A stretch of 40,646 nucleotides of DNA from Candidatus Acidiferrales bacterium (lineage in GTDB: Bacteria; Acidobacteriota; Terriglobia; Acidiferrales; UBA7541), in NCBI GenBank assembly GCA_030037775.1, contig JASHQB010000087.1:1-40646 (forward strand), read 5' to 3'. Shown piece after piece: positions 25,410-34,327 of the stretch. The notes beneath the pieces are model-generated. The model did no database searches, was not told the DNA's origin, and saw only the letters and a program-made list of their open reading frames with translations. The first letter of the stretch is position 1. Every line of letters begins with the position of its first letter. The position numbers were made by a program, and so were the translations under genes.

Positions 25410-25452
25410 TTCACGCATGACGGGATATTCAGGCCCATCCAAGGAGAAGTCC

Positions 25453-25794
25453 GTGAACATGACAAAGAAGCTACTGGGTTTCAGTCTCGCCTTAATCGGA
25501 GCGGGACTCTTGCTCATGCCGCTTGGCTCCATGGCTCAGGATTCCGCCGTCAAACGCAAAGTCAGCCGCAGAGTTGTGCCCGATTATCCCAACCTTGCCC
25601 GGGAAATGAACATCACCGGCAAGGTAAAGCTCGAAGCCATTGTCGAGCCGGATGGCCACGTAAAGAGCACCCGTCCCGTGGGCGGCAGTCCCTTGTTGGT
25701 CGAGTCGGCGGAGAAGGCCCTCAAGAATTGGAAATTCGAACCCGGGCCAAAGGAAACAACCGAAGTCATCGAATTCGATTTCAACGGTCAGTAA
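25453..25794 (+). CDS. Small secreted TonB C-terminal-domain protein
   Basis: 113 residues if started at the GTG at 25453, which is 6 bases after AAGGAG; the ATG at 25459 is the alternative start. An N-terminal signal peptide (MTKKLLGFSLALIGAGLLL, Ala-Gln cleavage region near SMAQD) precedes a TonB C-terminal fold: RRVVPDYPNLAREMNITGKVKLEAIVEPDG, then ALKNWKFEPGP. It lacks the proline-rich periplasm-spanning arm of true TonB and, if cleaved, would be a free periplasmic protein. As first gene behind the sigma-54 promoter and 78 bases before an MCP gene, it may be a periplasmic partner of that receptor; this is an inference. Confidence 0.8.
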   Translation: MNMTKKLLGFSLALIGAGLLLMPLGSMAQDSAVKRKVSRRVVPDYPNLAREMNITGKVKLEAIVEPDGHVKSTRPVGGSPLLVESAEKALKNWKFEPGPKETTEVIEFDFNGQ

Positions 25795-25872
25795 TCGATA
25801 CTCGTTTTTCCTTAACGGCCTTCGGGCCGGCAAGTCTTGTGGCGCGTGCAGGGCGTGGGGAGGCGCTGGTCA

Positions 25873-27879
25873 ATGACCATCGGAAAGAAGCTTTATATCG
25901 GGTTTGGTTCCATTCTGCTGATCTTGTCCATCGTCTTCACGGTGAACTTGTCGGCCCTGCTCCGCGAGCACTCCGTCCGGAACAAAGCCGCCATAACACT
26001 TCAGAGCATTCACGTCATCGGAGAGGTGCGCTACGAAATGATGGAAGCGCGTCTCGACTTGCGCAACTTCCTTCTGAGCGGCGACCCCCACATCGAAGCG
26101 GAAACCACCAAGCAGGAAAGCGACTTGATGGACTATATCGCCAAGGGCGAAGCGAACAGCAACGACGAAGTGCTTCATAATGCCCTTGTCCAGGTCGATG
26201 CCAGCGAACGGGACTGGGATCAGAATTTCGCTGAGCCTTTGATTGCCAAGCGCCACCAGGTCGATTCCGGTGACGCCACTGTCTCCGACTTGCAGGTTTT
26301 CTACCTCGAAAAGAATCCCGGCTCTTGGATCGGCAAATCCATTAATGTCCTGGACGATGCCAATTCACGCATCCAACAATCGCTGGACGCCGCCAACGAC
26401 TCCGCCGCGCGCGCCAGCGGCATTAGCACCGTCGGAAGCTCCTTTGGAGTCATCCTTGCGATCCTTCTCGGTGTCGGCATCGCCTACTACACCGCCAAGT
26501 CCATCACCGACCCGCTCGACCACCTGATCGAAGTCGCTCACGAAATCGGCAGCGCCGGAGACTTGGACCACAATATCGACATTCGCCGCGACGACGAAGT
26601 CGGCCGGCTCGCCGACAATTTCCGTGCCATGGTCGGGCACCTCAAACGCATGGCTGGCGTCTCCGCCGCCATCGCTGAGGGCGAGCTCAGCGTGGAAATC
26701 GATCCGCTGTCCAAGCGTGACACCATGGCTACCGCATTCTCGCGTATGGCCCGCGGGCTTCGCGAAATCGTCGGCCGCGTCCGCGACACCGCCTCGCAAG
26801 TCGCCGCCGGAGCCAACCAGATGGCCGCCGCCTCGGAAGAGTCCGCCAAGATCAGTGTGCAGGCTGCCTCCGCCATCGACGAGGTCACCAGCACCATGCA
26901 CGAAATGAGCATCAACGTGCAGAACGTCGTCAAGAACACTCAGGTGCAGGCCTCCAGCGTCGCCGAAACTTCCGCGTCCATCGAGCAAATGGTCGCCTCC
27001 GTCCAGCGCGTCGCCGACACCGCAAAAATCCTTTTGGATATTTGCCATCGCTCGCGCGTCGAAGTCGAAACCGGCATCACCACCATGGAAAAAGCCACCG
27101 ATGGCCTCAACCGCACCAGCACGGCCATTCAGTCTTCCTCCGAAATCATCGGATTGCTCGGCAAACGCGCCGACAATATCGGCAAGATCATCGAGGTGAT
27201 TGACGATCTCGCCGAGCAAACCAACCTCCTTGCGCTCAACGCTGCCATTGAGGCCGCGCGCGCCGGCGAGCACGGCCTCGGGTTTGCCGTCGTCGCCGAC
27301 GAAGTCCGCAAGCTCGCGGAAAAATCCACGCAATCGACCAAGGAAATCGCCGAGCTCATCCAGGGAATCCAGGATGAAGCCCGCCAGGCCGTCAACAATA
27401 TGGTCGTCAGCACGCAGATGGTTCAGGACGGCCTGCTTCTCGGCCTCGACCTGAACAAGGCCTTCGGCAAGATTTCCAACGTGGTCAGCGAAGTTTACAA
27501 ATTCGCCCAGGAAATCGGCGCCGCCACCAACGAACAATCCAGCGGTTCATCGCAGATCGCCAAAGCAACCACCCGGCTCACCGAAATCACTCAGGAGATC
27601 AACTCTTCCGTCGAAGAGCAGGCTTCCGGAGCGCAAGGTGTCGTCCGCGCCATGGAAAAAATGCGCGAGATCGTCCAGCAGTCCACTTCTGGCTCGACCG
27701 AGCTTGCCGCGACTGCCGAGCAGATGTCCAAGCTCTCGCGCATGCTGCTCGAAAGCATGGATCGCTTCCGCATCGAGCGCGATGGACGCGACGGGAATGG
27801 CAGCCAGACCCGCCGTGGTAATGGTCGCCGCAACGGAGAAACCGAAGATTCCTACCGGTCCGACTTGGTTGGGGCCTAG
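25873..27879 (+). CDS. Methyl-accepting chemoreceptor with periplasmic four-helix-type sensor
   Basis: 668 residues from the ATG at 25873, preceded by GGGGAGG; the frame from 25837 is less likely. TM1 is at about residues 8-28, then a roughly 165-residue helical periplasmic domain of the 4HB/CHASE3 kind ([20 protein letters not shown]), TM2 (about 190-208), tandem HAMP-like segments ([13 protein letters not shown], then [14 protein letters not shown]), and a signalling domain with [19 protein letters not shown] and [16 protein letters not shown]. The C-terminus is charged and has no tethering pentapeptide. It is the receptor of the second chemosensory system. Confidence 0.93.
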   Translation: MTIGKKLYIGFGSILLILSIVFTVNLSALLREHSVRNKAAITLQSIHVIGEVRYEMMEARLDLRNFLLSGDPHIEAETTKQESDLMDYIAKGEANSNDEVLHNALVQVDASERDWDQNFAEPLIAKRHQVDSGDATVSDLQVFYLEKNPGSWIGKSINVLDDANSRIQQSLDAANDSAARASGISTVGSSFGVILAILLGVGIAYYTAKSITDPLDHLIEVAHEIGSAGDLDHNIDIRRDDEVGRLADNFRAMVGHLKRMAGVSAAIAEGELSVEIDPLSKRDTMATAFSRMARGLREIVGRVRDTASQVAAGANQMAAASEESAKISVQAASAIDEVTSTMHEMSINVQNVVKNTQVQASSVAETSASIEQMVASVQRVADTAKILLDICHRSRVEVETGITTMEKATDGLNRTSTAIQSSSEIIGLLGKRADNIGKIIEVIDDLAEQTNLLALNAAIEAARAGEHGLGFAVVADEVRKLAEKSTQSTKEIAELIQGIQDEARQAVNNMVVSTQMVQDGLLLGLDLNKAFGKISNVVSEVYKFAQEIGAATNEQSSGSSQIAKATTRLTEITQEINSSVEEQASGAQGVVRAMEKMREIVQQSTSGSTELAATAEQMSKLSRMLLESMDRFRIERDGRDGNGSQTRRGNGRRNGETEDSYRSDLVGA

Positions 27880-27915
27880 CTCGGCTCACCATGACAAAAC
27901 GATCATGACAGCAAA

Positions 27916-28395
27916 ATGACCAGAGAACTCCAAATCGTCGGCCTGCGCATCGGACGTGAAACTTACGGCGTTCCCATCTCGCTCGTCCGCGAAATCGTTC
28001 GCGTTCCGGAAATCACCGCCGTCCCGAACGCCCAGAAGTACGTCGAAGGCGTCATCAACCTGCGCGGCAAGATCATCTCCGTCGTCGATTTGCGCAAACG
28101 ATTTGGCGAAATGGACGTCGAGAACAACAAGAAAAACCGCATCGTCGTCGTGGAGCTCGAGAATCGCACCGTCGGCCTCATCGTGAATTCCGCCTCCGAA
28201 GTGCTCAAGATCCCTCCGTCGGATATCGAACCTCCCAGCTCCGTCTTCTTGAATGGGGAAATCGATTACGTCACCGGCGTGGGAAAACTCAACAATCGCC
28301 TGATCATTCTGATCGATTTGAACAAAGTTCTAAACGGAGGCGAATTGCGCCATCTCGACGAAGTCGACTCTCCGCCCGTCGAACATTTGGCCTGA
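27916..28395 (+). CDS. cheW: CheW coupling protein
   Basis: 159 residues, a well-conserved CheW: LQIVGLRIGRETYGVPISLVREIVR, YVEGVINLRGKIISVVDLRKRFG and VGKLNNRLIILIDLNKVL. It connects the MCP encoded just upstream with the CheA encoded at 29343. Compared with the three CheW proteins of the first operon it is closer to the textbook type and is the only one in this operon. Confidence 0.95.
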   Translation: MTRELQIVGLRIGRETYGVPISLVREIVRVPEITAVPNAQKYVEGVINLRGKIISVVDLRKRFGEMDVENNKKNRIVVVELENRTVGLIVNSASEVLKIPPSDIEPPSSVFLNGEIDYVTGVGKLNNRLIILIDLNKVLNGGELRHLDEVDSPPVEHLA

Positions 28396-28440
28396 GTTTT
28401 TGACTTGCAACGCGCGGCGCACAGCACGTGAGTACACACT

Positions 28441-29346
28441 ATGGCTACACTGACACTTCCGGTGCCCCTCACCGAGCCTGAGCTCAAGCTGCTCCAGACT
28501 CTCGTCTACCAGGAATGCGGCATGTGCTTCGACGAGCACCGCATCCATTTTCTGTGCGATCGCTTGCAGCGCCGGCTCAAAGCCTGCAATATCGATTCGT
28601 TTTACAGTTATTACCGCCTGCTCACCAGCCACGAAGGAAAAAAAGAGCTGGCCGCGCTTCTCGAGAATCTCACTGTCAACGAAACCAGCTTTTTTCGCAA
28701 TCTGCCGCAGCTGGATCTTTTTTCCAAAGTGATTCTCGAGAATCTGCTGCACCGCAAACAGGAGCGCCGGGATTTCTCCCTGCGTCTGTGGAGCGCCGGC
28801 TGTTCCACTGGTCAGGAACCTTACACCATGGCTATCGGCGTTTGCGACGCCCTCGCTTACTACTATCTGCGCAACCCCTTGCCCTTCGATATGCCATCGC
28901 CGAAGCCGCTGATCCCCCCGCCGTGGAAAGTCGAAATCGTCGCTTCCGACATCAGCTACTCGGCGCTCTTGCAGGGCGAACAGGGGCTCTACACCGACAG
29001 CCAGATGGAGGCCGTCGACTACACGTGTCGCCTGCGCTACTTCGAAAAGCAGGGCGAAAAGTACGTCGTCAAACAATCCCTCAAAAACCTCGTGCAGTTC
29101 GACTTTCATAACCTGAAAGCGGAATTCCTGCCGCAGCGCAACGACATTATCTTCTGCCGCAACGTGATGATCTATTTCGACGAGGCCGAGCAAAAGCGCC
29201 TCATCGAAAAATTCTACCGTTGCCTGAATCCCGACGGCTATTTATTCGTCGGCCATGCCGAGAGCCTCTTCGGCCTCACTACCAAATTCAAGATGATCCA
29301 TCAGAACAACGGCACCGCCTACCAGCGCCTCGAGGTGCCCGCATGA
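28441..29346 (+). CDS. cheR: CheR-type chemoreceptor methyltransferase
   Basis: 301 residues. The N-terminal domain contains NLTVNETSFFRNLPQLDLF. The SAM-binding motifs are LWSAGCSTGQEPYTMAIG, IVASDISYSAL and FCRNVMIYFDEAEQ. A loop around residues 140-160 (PFDMPSPKPLIPPPWK) is longer than in the first operon's CheR. It should methylate the MCP encoded two genes upstream. Its stop overlaps the cheA start (ATGA). Confidence 0.95.
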   Translation: MATLTLPVPLTEPELKLLQTLVYQECGMCFDEHRIHFLCDRLQRRLKACNIDSFYSYYRLLTSHEGKKELAALLENLTVNETSFFRNLPQLDLFSKVILENLLHRKQERRDFSLRLWSAGCSTGQEPYTMAIGVCDALAYYYLRNPLPFDMPSPKPLIPPPWKVEIVASDISYSALLQGEQGLYTDSQMEAVDYTCRLRYFEKQGEKYVVKQSLKNLVQFDFHNLKAEFLPQRNDIIFCRNVMIYFDEAEQKRLIEKFYRCLNPDGYLFVGHAESLFGLTTKFKMIHQNNGTAYQRLEVPA

Positions 29347-31454
29347 ACTTCTTCCCCGACGAACGCGCCGCCGAGCTTCGCGAACTTTTCTTCGAGAGCG
29401 CCCAGGAGCTGCTCCAGGATCTCAACGAAGCGGGCTTGGCCCTCGAGAGTCATCCCGAAGACGCCGAAATCATTCGCCGCGTCCGTCGCGTCGTCCACAC
29501 TCTCAAAGGTGATTCCGCCGCTTGCGGCTTCCGCGAGTTGAGCACTCTCGCCCACGAAATGGAAGATGCGCTCCGCGCCGACGTTATTCACGGCATAGAG
29601 AATTCCGTCGTGGAAGTGATTTTCACCGCCGCGGACACTTTCCAGGCCATGCTGGCCGCCTATCGCTTGAACGTCGCGCCTCCCGCCGGCGAAGAGCTCC
29701 GCGAGCACATCCGCCGCATCGCGCGAAGCCCGCAACAAGCGCGGCCCGCACCCCCTCCGGCCCGCGAACCTGCGCGCAAATTCGACTGGAGCGAAGCCCA
29801 GCGCGAACGCATCGCCGAATCGCTCAGCCGCAACGAGCCTGTCTACAACATCTCGCTCGAAATCGATCCCGCCATGGGCATGCACGCGGCCGCATTCCAG
29901 CTCGTGCAAAAGGTGCTGCGCAACGTCGGCGCCGTCCTCGCCGTTTATCCCGTCGATGCTGCTGCCGCGGAATACGCCTCACACATCGAAGCCGCCGTCG
30001 CCACCGATCATTCCAAAGAGGCGCTCACGGCGAAATGCAAAATCCCCTCGGTCGTCTCCAGCGTCGCTCTGGAACGAATTTCCGAAGCCCAGGAACCTTC
30101 GCAGGACCTTCTCGAGGTCTTGCTGCAAGCCGAAGCCCGCGCTTCCGGCATCGAGCCGGCCGCCGCTCCGGCGAACCGTCGCGACGCTCCGCCCCCTCCG
30201 CGGGCCATTGACGAATCTGTTGATCACGAAAAGGCCGCGGCGCGTTTGACGGCGGACCGCACTCTGCGCGTCGACGCCGACCGCATCGACACCGTCCTCA
30301 ATTTGATCGGCGAACTCATCATCGGCAAGTCCATGCTCCATCGCACCATCATCGAATTCGACAAGCGCCACGCCAAAGACCCATTGCGCACCCGCTTCGC
30401 CGATGCCCTGGCCCTCCAGTCTCGCGTCCTCGAGGAGCTTCAGCGCTCTGTGATGAAGATTCGTATGGTCCCGGTCGAGCAGCTCTTCCGCCGTTTTCCT
30501 CGCCTCGTCCGCGACCTTTCCAAGAGTTGCGACCGCGAAGTCGCGCTCAGTCTCGCTGGGGAAAACACCGATTTGGACAAGGGTATTCTCGACGCCCTCG
30601 CCGAGCCGCTCGCTCACCTGGTCCGCAACGCCGTCGGTCATGGCATCGAAACTCCGGACGAACGCCAAGCCGCCGGCAAACCCCGCTCCGGCACCGTGCA
30701 GCTCAACGCCTATCACCAGGGTAATCAAATGGTCATCGAGGTTTCCGATGACGGCCGCGGCATCGACCGCCAAAAACTCGTTCAGCGCGCCGTCGAGCGC
30801 GGCGCCATTTCCGCATCCGAAGCCGCTGCGCTCACTGATGCCGAAGCCGCTCGCTTGATTTTCCAGCCCGGCCTGAGCACCGCCGACCGCGTCACCGAAG
30901 TCAGCGGCCGCGGCGTGGGCATGGATGTTGTCGCCACCGCGCTCGAACGCCTTAAAGGCACCGTCGAGATCGAAAGCGCGCCCGCGGCGGGCACCAAATT
31001 CCGTCTCATGGTGCCGTTGACTCTCGCCAGCATTCAGGCCCTGCTTTTCCGCATCGGTGGCCGCCTCTACGCCGCGCCCATCGCCAACGTGCTCGAGATC
31101 ACCCGCGTCACCAACGCCGACATTCACCACGTCGACAATCACAGTGTCATTCGCCTGCGCGATCAGTTGCTCACCCTGGTGTATTTGGAACAGCCCAATT
31201 CCGCCGAGACCCTCGCTGCGAAAAAAGTCTTTGTCGTCGTCATCGGCCTGGGCGACCGCAAATTCGGACTCGTCGTCGACGCCCTCATGGGTGAAGAAGA
31301 ACTGGTCATCAAGACCCTCGATGATCGCTTGTCCACGTCCGACATCGTCACCGGCGCCTCCATCCTTGGCGACGGCACCGTCGTGCTCATACTCAATATT
31401 TCGGCGCTCGCGGCTCGCCTGGGACGCATGCCTGCATTGGGGGCCATCGCATGA
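29343..31454 (+). CDS. cheA: Chemotaxis histidine kinase CheA
   Basis: 703 residues from the ATG at 29343 that overlaps the cheR stop; the open frame extends to 29220 only inside cheR. The P1 Hpt domain has His52 in VVHTLKGDSAACG. A P2-like domain follows (YNISLEIDPAMGMHAAAFQLV). The dimerisation helix is RIDTVLNLIGELIIGKSML. The ATPase domain has HLVRNAVGHGIE, VSDDGRGIDR and GRGVGMDVVATAL, and a CheW-like regulatory domain (P5) ends the protein. Unlike the first operon's CheA it has one Hpt and no receiver. Confidence 0.96.
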   Translation: MNFFPDERAAELRELFFESAQELLQDLNEAGLALESHPEDAEIIRRVRRVVHTLKGDSAACGFRELSTLAHEMEDALRADVIHGIENSVVEVIFTAADTFQAMLAAYRLNVAPPAGEELREHIRRIARSPQQARPAPPPAREPARKFDWSEAQRERIAESLSRNEPVYNISLEIDPAMGMHAAAFQLVQKVLRNVGAVLAVYPVDAAAAEYASHIEAAVATDHSKEALTAKCKIPSVVSSVALERISEAQEPSQDLLEVLLQAEARASGIEPAAAPANRRDAPPPPRAIDESVDHEKAAARLTADRTLRVDADRIDTVLNLIGELIIGKSMLHRTIIEFDKRHAKDPLRTRFADALALQSRVLEELQRSVMKIRMVPVEQLFRRFPRLVRDLSKSCDREVALSLAGENTDLDKGILDALAEPLAHLVRNAVGHGIETPDERQAAGKPRSGTVQLNAYHQGNQMVIEVSDDGRGIDRQKLVQRAVERGAISASEAAALTDAEAARLIFQPGLSTADRVTEVSGRGVGMDVVATALERLKGTVEIESAPAAGTKFRLMVPLTLASIQALLFRIGGRLYAAPIANVLEITRVTNADIHHVDNHSVIRLRDQLLTLVYLEQPNSAETLAAKKVFVVVIGLGDRKFGLVVDALMGEEELVIKTLDDRLSTSDIVTGASILGDGTVVLILNISALAARLGRMPALGAIA

Positions 31455-32554
31455 GCGAACCGGTTCGCGTGCTCGTTGTGGACGATTCCGCGCTCATGCG
31501 GAAGCTCATCCCCCAAATTTTGGAGAAGGACGCCACCATCAAAGTCGTCGGCACCGCCATGGATGGCTCATTTGGCTTGAAAAAAATCGAGGAGCTCCGG
31601 CCCAATGTGGTCACGCTCGATCTCGATATGCCGCGCATGAACGGGATCGAAATGATGCGCGAGATCACCCGCCGCTACCGCATCCCCGTGATCGTTTTCA
31701 GCGCGCACTCTCGCGAAGGCGCGCGCGAAACGCTGAAAGCCCTGGCCTTGGGCGCATTTGACTTCGTCACCAAGCCCGCGAACGCTGCCTCCGGCACCAT
31801 GCAGGGCATCGCTCAGGAACTCGCCATGAAGATCAAAGCCGCGGCCATTTCCGGCATCCCGAAAATGATCGCGGAGATTCCTCCCGCGCGTTTGAAGGCG
31901 CGGCTTCCCAAGGGCCGGCTCCATCGTCCGCCCACACGCGTCGTCGCCGTGGGCATCTCCACCGGCGGGCCCCACGCTCTCGAGTTCATCCTTTCACAAA
32001 TGCCCGCTGATTTCGGCGGCTGTTTCCTCATCGCCCAGCACATGCCGGAGGGCTTCACGGAAATGCTGGCCAAGCGCTTGGACGAAAATTCCATGATTCA
32101 GGTGCGCGAAGCATGCTCCGGCGACGAACTCATCGCCGGCCAGGCTCTGGTTTGTCCCGGCAACCGTCACCTCTTGGTCCGCCACACGGCCCACGGCCAC
32201 CACATGGCCGTGGTCTCGGAATCACCGCGCGTCAATGGTCACCGTCCCTCGGCCGACGTCCTGTTCCGTTCCGTCGCCAAGGAGTTTGGCCCGCGCGGCA
32301 TCGCGCTCTTGATGACCGGCATGGGCGACGATGGCGCGGACGCCATTCGCGCCGTCAAGGACGCCGGCGGCCTCGCACTCGCGCAGGGCTCCAGCTCCTG
32401 CGTGGTTGACAGCATGCCCCGCAGCGCCATCGAACGCGGCCATGTCAATCGTGTCCTCGACCTCGAGTCGCTGCCGAATTTTCTTTACGCCCAATGTGCC
32501 GGCGAGCCTTCGGAAACAGTGCAACAAAAAGGATCGGTCGTGCAAACACAGTGA
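31451..32554 (+). CDS. cheB: CheB protein-glutamate methylesterase
   Basis: 367 residues. The receiver has VLVVDDSALMRK and VVTLDLDMPRMNG. The linker is followed by the esterase domain with AVGISTGGPHALE (Ser), IAQHMPEGFTEML (His) and TGMGDDGADAI (Asp). It counteracts the CheR of the same operon and may adapt the receptor when phosphorylated by CheA. It is coupled to cheA by ATGA. Confidence 0.95.
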   Translation: MSEPVRVLVVDDSALMRKLIPQILEKDATIKVVGTAMDGSFGLKKIEELRPNVVTLDLDMPRMNGIEMMREITRRYRIPVIVFSAHSREGARETLKALALGAFDFVTKPANAASGTMQGIAQELAMKIKAAAISGIPKMIAEIPPARLKARLPKGRLHRPPTRVVAVGISTGGPHALEFILSQMPADFGGCFLIAQHMPEGFTEMLAKRLDENSMIQVREACSGDELIAGQALVCPGNRHLLVRHTAHGHHMAVVSESPRVNGHRPSADVLFRSVAKEFGPRGIALLMTGMGDDGADAIRAVKDAGGLALAQGSSSCVVDSMPRSAIERGHVNRVLDLESLPNFLYAQCAGEPSETVQQKGSVVQTQ

Positions 32555-32590
32555 TCGGAAAACGGTTCCGGATGTTGAGGAGAGATACTT

Positions 32591-33043
32591 ATGAAACCAT
32601 TTACGCCATTGACGCGAAAAGAGGATAGCCAGCCGGTTCGCTATCTTGTCGTTGACGACTCGGTCTTCGCGCGCAAGAACCTGGCGAAGATGATCAACTC
32701 GTTCGGAGGCGAGGTGGCTGGCGAAGCCGGCGATGGCTGCACCGCCATTACCGAATACGCGCGAACCAAGCCGGACATTGTCCTCATGGATATCACCATG
32801 CCGCAAATGGAGGGCATCGAAGCCGTCGAACGCATCGTGCGCCAGCATCCCGAGGCGCGCATCGTCATGGTTTCCTCCGTCGGCTACCAGGACAACATCC
32901 TGGCCGCGCTCCAGAAAGGCGCGCGCCACTTTGTCCAAAAGCCCGTGAAGCCCGACGTCCTCTACGAAATCATCCGCTACGTCTTGACCGACGAAGACGC
33001 GCACGCGCACGCACAAACCACCGCCGGAGAAGTACGCTCATGA
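32591..33043 (+). CDS. cheY: CheY-like response regulator
   Basis: 150 residues: a receiver with short extensions at both ends. YLVVDDSVFARKN has the acidic pair, Asp67 in IVLMDITMPQMEG is the phospho-acceptor, and IVMVSSVG and FVQKPVKPDVL supply Ser and Lys. A strong AGGAGAGA precedes the ATG. The next gene, cheX, encodes the likely phosphatase and overlaps by ATGA, which supports this protein as the diffusible output of the system. The target motor is not encoded in the window. Confidence 0.94.
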   Translation: MKPFTPLTRKEDSQPVRYLVVDDSVFARKNLAKMINSFGGEVAGEAGDGCTAITEYARTKPDIVLMDITMPQMEGIEAVERIVRQHPEARIVMVSSVGYQDNILAALQKGARHFVQKPVKPDVLYEIIRYVLTDEDAHAHAQTTAGEVRS

Positions 33044-33540
33044 AAATGCAACTCATTCAACCCTTCATCAGTGCCGCCGATTGCGTCCTGGCCAGCGCCC
33101 TTAACGGCCCGGCGAAGATCGGTGATCTAACCATGGAGCAAGAGGAGTATCGGCCCAAGGGATGTGCCGCGCGCATCGTCATTCAGGGAGAAATCGAAGG
33201 CCGTATCATTGTCGACATGGCTCCCGATACCGCCGCGCGCGTCGCCAGCGCCCTCGCCGGTGAAGAAGTCGAGGAATCCGATCAAGTGGTCGGCGAAACC
33301 GTCTTCGAATTGGCCAACATGATCATCGGAAACGCCGTCACTCTGCTCAACGATCACGGCTACCAGTTCAAGGTCTTTCCGCCGGAAAAGCACGTGCATC
33401 AGGGAAATGCAGGAAATAAAACAGAAACGGAAGAAACTGCCATTTGTTTTGAAACTGCTTGCGGTCCGGTCTTCTTGAATATCTGCATGCGCTACAATCT
33501 GCGCACGCGTTCCGAGCATGCCCCCGTTCTGAGCAGTTAG
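33040..33540 (+). CDS. cheX: CheX-type CheY-P phosphatase
   Basis: 166 residues. The CheC/CheX/FliY-family active-site helix is visible in VGETVFELANMIIGNAV, with the E-x-x-N pair at Glu90 and Asn93. One such motif and the overall length fit CheX and not CheC, which has two. It dephosphorylates CheY-P and so ends the signal. It is the last gene of the operon, translationally coupled to cheY. Confidence 0.9.
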   Translation: MKMQLIQPFISAADCVLASALNGPAKIGDLTMEQEEYRPKGCAARIVIQGEIEGRIIVDMAPDTAARVASALAGEEVEESDQVVGETVFELANMIIGNAVTLLNDHGYQFKVFPPEKHVHQGNAGNKTETEETAICFETACGPVFLNICMRYNLRTRSEHAPVLSS

Positions 33541-33581
33541 TCCCGTGTGACACTGAGCGCCGGCCGCGCGTGCCGATTCGT

Positions 33582-34289
33582 TCATCCCGTCAACATCCCA
33601 ACCTGCCCATCGCCAAACACCATGAGAACCTTCTTGAAGTCCGCCGTCATTCGCAGTTGCGAATAAATGTAGCGATATGCCTCTAAGCAGGAAATTCCTT
33701 TGGCGGTCGTCACCACCAACCATCGATCATCCGCAAGCTTCGGAGCCCGCCGGCTGCTCTCACCGCTGACGAGCTCAAGCATTTCACCTGTCATGTTCAA
33801 AAGTAGAAGCGGGTCCGAATCGGAATTGTGGACGAACCCTATCAGTTTCGGCGCTTGCTCCGACTCGTCTCTCAACAGTCGAATCCGGACACGATTCCCA
33901 CAGATCGTGTCCTTCTCCTCTCGCCCCGGCCTCCTCCGCTTGAGAAGGGTTGCGATTTTGGCTTCCAGCGAGGCAGCCGTTTTCGATGCCAAACGAATGG
34001 GAGCGGTGATGGTCAGCGCCACAGTCACGCCGTCCGGCACGGTTTCGCGAAGGGCGGTTTGCAGGTGTTCCATGAGTCTGGTAGCCACCTTATCGAACCT
34101 CAAGCGAGGCTTGGCGGCTTTGCCTTGGGGGGTTCCGCGCCGTTTCAGAGCGGCGATGTCCACAGCGATGCGTTTCCCGGCGACCGTGATATAGGCGTCG
34201 GCGGGATCAGCGCCCTCTTCCCACGTTACCGAGAACCGTCTGGCGACGGCTTCGATGGCGGTTCGCTGTTGCTTCTTGGATTCCCTCAA
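33582..34289 (-). CDS. Unrecognised 235-aa protein
   Basis: No family recognised. The protein is charged and soluble-looking, with no signal peptide or membrane helix. The N-terminal part is basic (RESKKQQRTAIEAVARRF), and the middle has KRIAVDIAALKRRG and a basic stretch LLKRRRPGREEKD. The C-terminal part has alternating hydrophobic strands (RWLVVTTAKGISCLEAYRYI). The only start at full length is a TTG with AGGAAGGG 11 bases upstream, so the start is uncertain. It lies convergent to cheX and 38 bases after a PilZ gene in the same direction, so it may share that gene's transcript. Confidence 0.65.
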   Translation of the reverse strand: MRESKKQQRTAIEAVARRFSVTWEEGADPADAYITVAGKRIAVDIAALKRRGTPQGKAAKPRLRFDKVATRLMEHLQTALRETVPDGVTVALTITAPIRLASKTAASLEAKIATLLKRRRPGREEKDTICGNRVRIRLLRDESEQAPKLIGFVHNSDSDPLLLLNMTGEMLELVSGESSRRAPKLADDRWLVVTTAKGISCLEAYRYIYSQLRMTADFKKVLMVFGDGQVGMLTG

Positions 34290-34327
34290 CTAACAGGTGG
34301 CCCTTCCTGTTCAAATTCTCATGTCCG

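Larger units (their letters stand above)
24905..25452. promoter_or_regulatory. Divergent regulatory region between kinase/activator and the second chemosensory operon
   Basis: 548 bases without a convincing gene. It holds the palindrome series at 25131-25274, a TATAAT sequence at 25333-25338 without a matching -35 box, a weak minus-strand sigma-54-like sequence at 25314-25329 (AGGCGTTTACTTTGCA) directed at the kinase gene, and the strong plus-strand sigma-54-like promoter at 25394-25409. The part from 25120 rightward is less GC-rich than the flanking genes. A 72-codon open frame at 25166-25384 has no coding features. Confidence 0.6.
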
